From Patescibacteria group bacterium (lineage in GTDB: Bacteria; Patescibacteriota; Patescibacteriia; UBA2169), in the NCBI GenBank assembly GCA_018830465.1, contig JAHJSI010000051.1, positions 1 through 8,660 on the forward strand: a DNA stretch of 8,660 nt, written 5' to 3'. A program made the translations under genes and the position numbers. This document shows positions 8,001-8,660 of this stretch, one piece after another. The notes beneath the pieces are model-generated. The model did not search any database. It saw only the letters and a program-made list of their open reading frames with translations, and had not been told where the DNA came from. Positions within the stretch are counted from its first letter, which is position 1. Every line of letters starts with the position of its first letter.

Positions 8001-8481
8001 TCTCATATTCTTGAGCTAATTGAATTGCCTGCGCTTCATTTCCAGTGAGTATCATTTGTGGAATTTCTCCTTGCAAGCATCCACTGGCTCCAATTATTCC
8101 TTCATGATATTTTTTCAGAAGCTTTTTGTCTATGCGCGGCTTATAATAGAATCCTTCTGTGTGCGCGAGAGATGCAAGCTGCATTAAATTTTTGTATCCT
8201 TGATTATTTTTCGCGATTAGCAATTGATGATATGGTTTTTCTCCTGGTTTTTTTTCTTTTCTGGAGTTTGGGGCCATATATGCTTCAAATCCCAGAATCG
8301 GCTTAATTCCCGCCTTTTTTGCTTTTTGATAGAATTCTAAAATACCGTACATGTTTCCATGGTCAGTTAAAGCCAAGGCAGGGCAGTGAAGTTTTTTTGC
8401 GCGGTCTATCATTTGGTCAATTTTTGGAAGACCGTCTAATAAGGAATAATGGCTATGGCAATGTAGGTGTACGAATGACAT
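5059..8481 (-). CDS. dnaE: DNA polymerase III alpha subunit, DnaE1 type
   Basis: 1140 residues, full length for DnaE1; replicative chromosome synthesis. Domains in order: PHP (1 to about 270), palm with catalytic D397 and D399 (PDIDMDF) and D553 (VKMDFLG), fingers with FNKAHACSYG, a helix-hairpin-helix region (LSAIKNIG), an OB fold (ITVFGYLSEVKEI onward) and a C-terminal domain. Q907-S-S-L-F911 is a textbook sliding-clamp binding motif. The PHP metal residues are all present: H5, H7, D16, H41, E66, H85, C135, D204 and H206, unlike E. coli, whose PHP is degenerate. The ATG at 8481 sits just before the first PHP motif, as expected. Its predicted transcription start lies only about five bases upstream, so the mRNA is nearly leaderless. 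It is the first gene of a probable two-gene operon. Confidence 0.98.
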   Translation of the reverse strand: MSFVHLHCHSHYSLLDGLPKIDQMIDRAKKLHCPALALTDHGNMYGILEFYQKAKKAGIKPILGFEAYMAPNSRKEKKPGEKPYHQLLIAKNNQGYKNLMQLASLAHTEGFYYKPRIDKKLLKKYHEGIIGASGCLQGEIPQMILTGNEAQAIQLAQEYESIFGKGNFYLEVQPHPEFKEQNKVNQALLRIAKQTNIPAIATCDSHYINKDDAEAQDILVCVQTGKTVDDEKRLRMTDMDLSMKDEEEIRQAFPDNPEVIDATVELAAKCDVEIELGNFYFPVFELPEGASADEYLRNLVENGFKEKFGDSPPKGHRERMEYELKIIQNKKYSAYFLIVSDFANWARNNGIIATVRGSAAGSIISYAIGITTVDPMIYKLPFERFLNPYRPSAPDIDMDFADNRRGEVLDYVRQKYGEDKVAQICTFGTMMARGAIRDVGRALGFPYPFCDRLAKMIPPGKQGFPMTIARALNESRELKLAYQREPDAKRLIDVAQKIEGCARHPSVHAAGVVISPTELTDFTPLQKETGHGDSIITQYEMHSVEDAGLVKMDFLGIRNLSILGNAVHLVKKTKNVDVDIDNIPMDDKKTFKLLAKGQTMGMFQLGGGGMTRYLVELKPTKVTDIMAMVALFRPGPMESIPDFIARKHDPSQITYLDPRLEPILKDSYGIITYQDDVLYIAIELAGYNWEEADKLRKAMGKKIPEEMAAQKDKFLKGCSEHGKLTQENAQQLWKLIEPFAAYGFNKAHACSYGTVAYQTAYMKAHFPAEFMAALMSAESDDIEKIAEAVEECKAMKIKVLPADVNESFSDFTVIDDNTIRFGLSAIKNIGHHIVDVIIEERKKNGKYETAEKFLERVIDKDLNRKSLESFIKVGALDSLGKRHTLFLNIERLLDFVRSSHDAAMRNQSSLFGGTSAHQTCLALEEAPEDKDQALAWEKELLGLYLSGHPLEKHKSLLEKSPILTNQINENSGTITVFGYLSEVKEINTKRGDLMAFVKLQDLTGTIELIVFPKTYTQYKKLLQPEQILAISGKTENRQGNMQIICDKVQIITKNLIAQLRQVKQMSQNQDNQYLRIHINGPIEQESLAKLKEMLYKEKGDTPVVLHINGTKQIRLPISVNMDNGLVERIKTLSEYLEIKY
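5749..5763 (-). other. Beta-clamp binding motif of DnaE (QSSLF, residues 907-911)
   Basis: The codons read Gln-Ser-Ser-Leu-Phe, matching the QxxLF clamp-binding consensus and lying between the helix-hairpin-helix and OB regions, where the internal clamp motif of E. coli DnaE (QADMF) also sits. Confidence 0.85.
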
Positions 8482-8492
8482 AAGTATATTTC

Positions 8493-8521
8493 ATCTTATC
8501 AAATCATTGGCATTGCGTCCA
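8493..8521 (-). promoter_or_regulatory. dnaE promoter
   Basis: The minus strand has the extended -10 TGA-TAAGAT (8501 to 8493) and, 17 bases above it, a weak -35 TGGACG (8521 to 8516, four of six consensus bases). Predicted transcription start is near 8486, about five bases before the ATG. It stands back to back with the promoter of the right-edge gene. Confidence 0.5.
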
Positions 8522-8523
8522 TT

Positions 8524-8552
8524 TTGCCCATTGTTCTGAATTTGTGTATAAT
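8524..8552 (+). promoter_or_regulatory. Promoter of the right-edge gene
   Basis: -35 TTGCCC (8524-8529), a 17-base spacer and a perfect -10 TATAAT (8547-8552). Predicted transcription start is near 8559, two bases before the ATG at 8561, which implies an essentially leaderless mRNA. Confidence 0.6.
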
Positions 8553-8560
8553 TGTTTTAT

Positions 8561-8660
8561 ATGGGGGGACAAAAAATAATCAAAGCGTGCGAATGCGCCG
8601 TAATCGCGGTTGTTGGATTTTTTATTGTGATGATTTTTGGCGCAAATGTTGCGCGTGCAG
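8561..8660 (+). CDS. Partial gene for an exported protein (N-terminal signal sequence only)
   Basis: Only 33 codons lie in the window and the frame is open to the right edge. The start is Met-Gly-Gly-Gln-Lys, with a positive N-region (K5, K8), a hydrophobic core at about 13-27 (VIAVVGFFIVMIF) and a small-residue pattern V30-A-R-A33 that would suit signal peptidase I. Two cysteines (C10, C12) precede the core; no lipobox is seen. CPR genomes carry many exported pilin-like and repeat proteins of this kind, but the mature part is missing and no function can be assigned. The promoter directly upstream supports this ATG although there is no room for a Shine-Dalgarno; the GGGGGG after the ATG lies inside the coding region. 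Confidence 0.7.
   Translation, partial: MGGQKIIKACECAVIAVVGFFIVMIFGANVARA

Overview
The window looks like a chromosomal segment of a Candidate Phyla Radiation bacterium (Patescibacteria, probably Parcubacteria-like). The evidence is a ThrRS that lacks the TGS domain, a secreted DUF5667-like protein, a one-pass membrane protein that ends in the 'PFWV..VP' signature of a family common in these genomes, AT-rich SD-less leaders and compact spacing. The taxon is an inference from protein style. UGA is not read as an amino acid in any gene here, so the code-25 lineages (Gracilibacteria and Absconditabacteria) are unlikely.

Layout from left to right. Bases 2-1378 (-) encode a secreted DUF5667-like coiled-coil protein ending in a Kazal protease-inhibitor domain. 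Bases 1458-3251 (-) are thrS without the TGS domain. Bases 3400-3807 (+) are a small unrecognised gene with its own consensus promoter and Shine-Dalgarno, of clearly higher GC than its surroundings. Bases 3808-3875 hold a shared bidirectional terminator. Bases 3873-5039 (-) encode a single-pass membrane protein of the baseplate-J/gp47-like CPR family. Bases 5059-8481 (-) are dnaE, the replicative DNA polymerase III alpha subunit. From 8561 (+) a gene with an N-terminal signal sequence runs off the right edge. There is no gene-free stretch over 300 bases, and I saw no tRNA, rRNA, CRISPR array or insertion sequence.

Transcription units. dnaE and the membrane protein are 19 bases apart and probably form one operon that ends at the bidirectional terminator. 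thrS and the Kazal gene each have an extended -10 promoter (TGnTATAAT) directly upstream and an AU-rich leader without a Shine-Dalgarno. dnaE and the right-edge gene diverge from a 79-base region with back-to-back promoters whose predicted transcription starts lie only 2-5 bases before the ATG, so both mRNAs are likely almost leaderless. The small gene at 3400 is the exception in every respect (full -35/-10, long leader, clear SD, own terminator, higher GC), and it is the best candidate here for something undescribed. The second most interesting item is the secreted Kazal domain, whose inhibitory loop can be read residue by residue.
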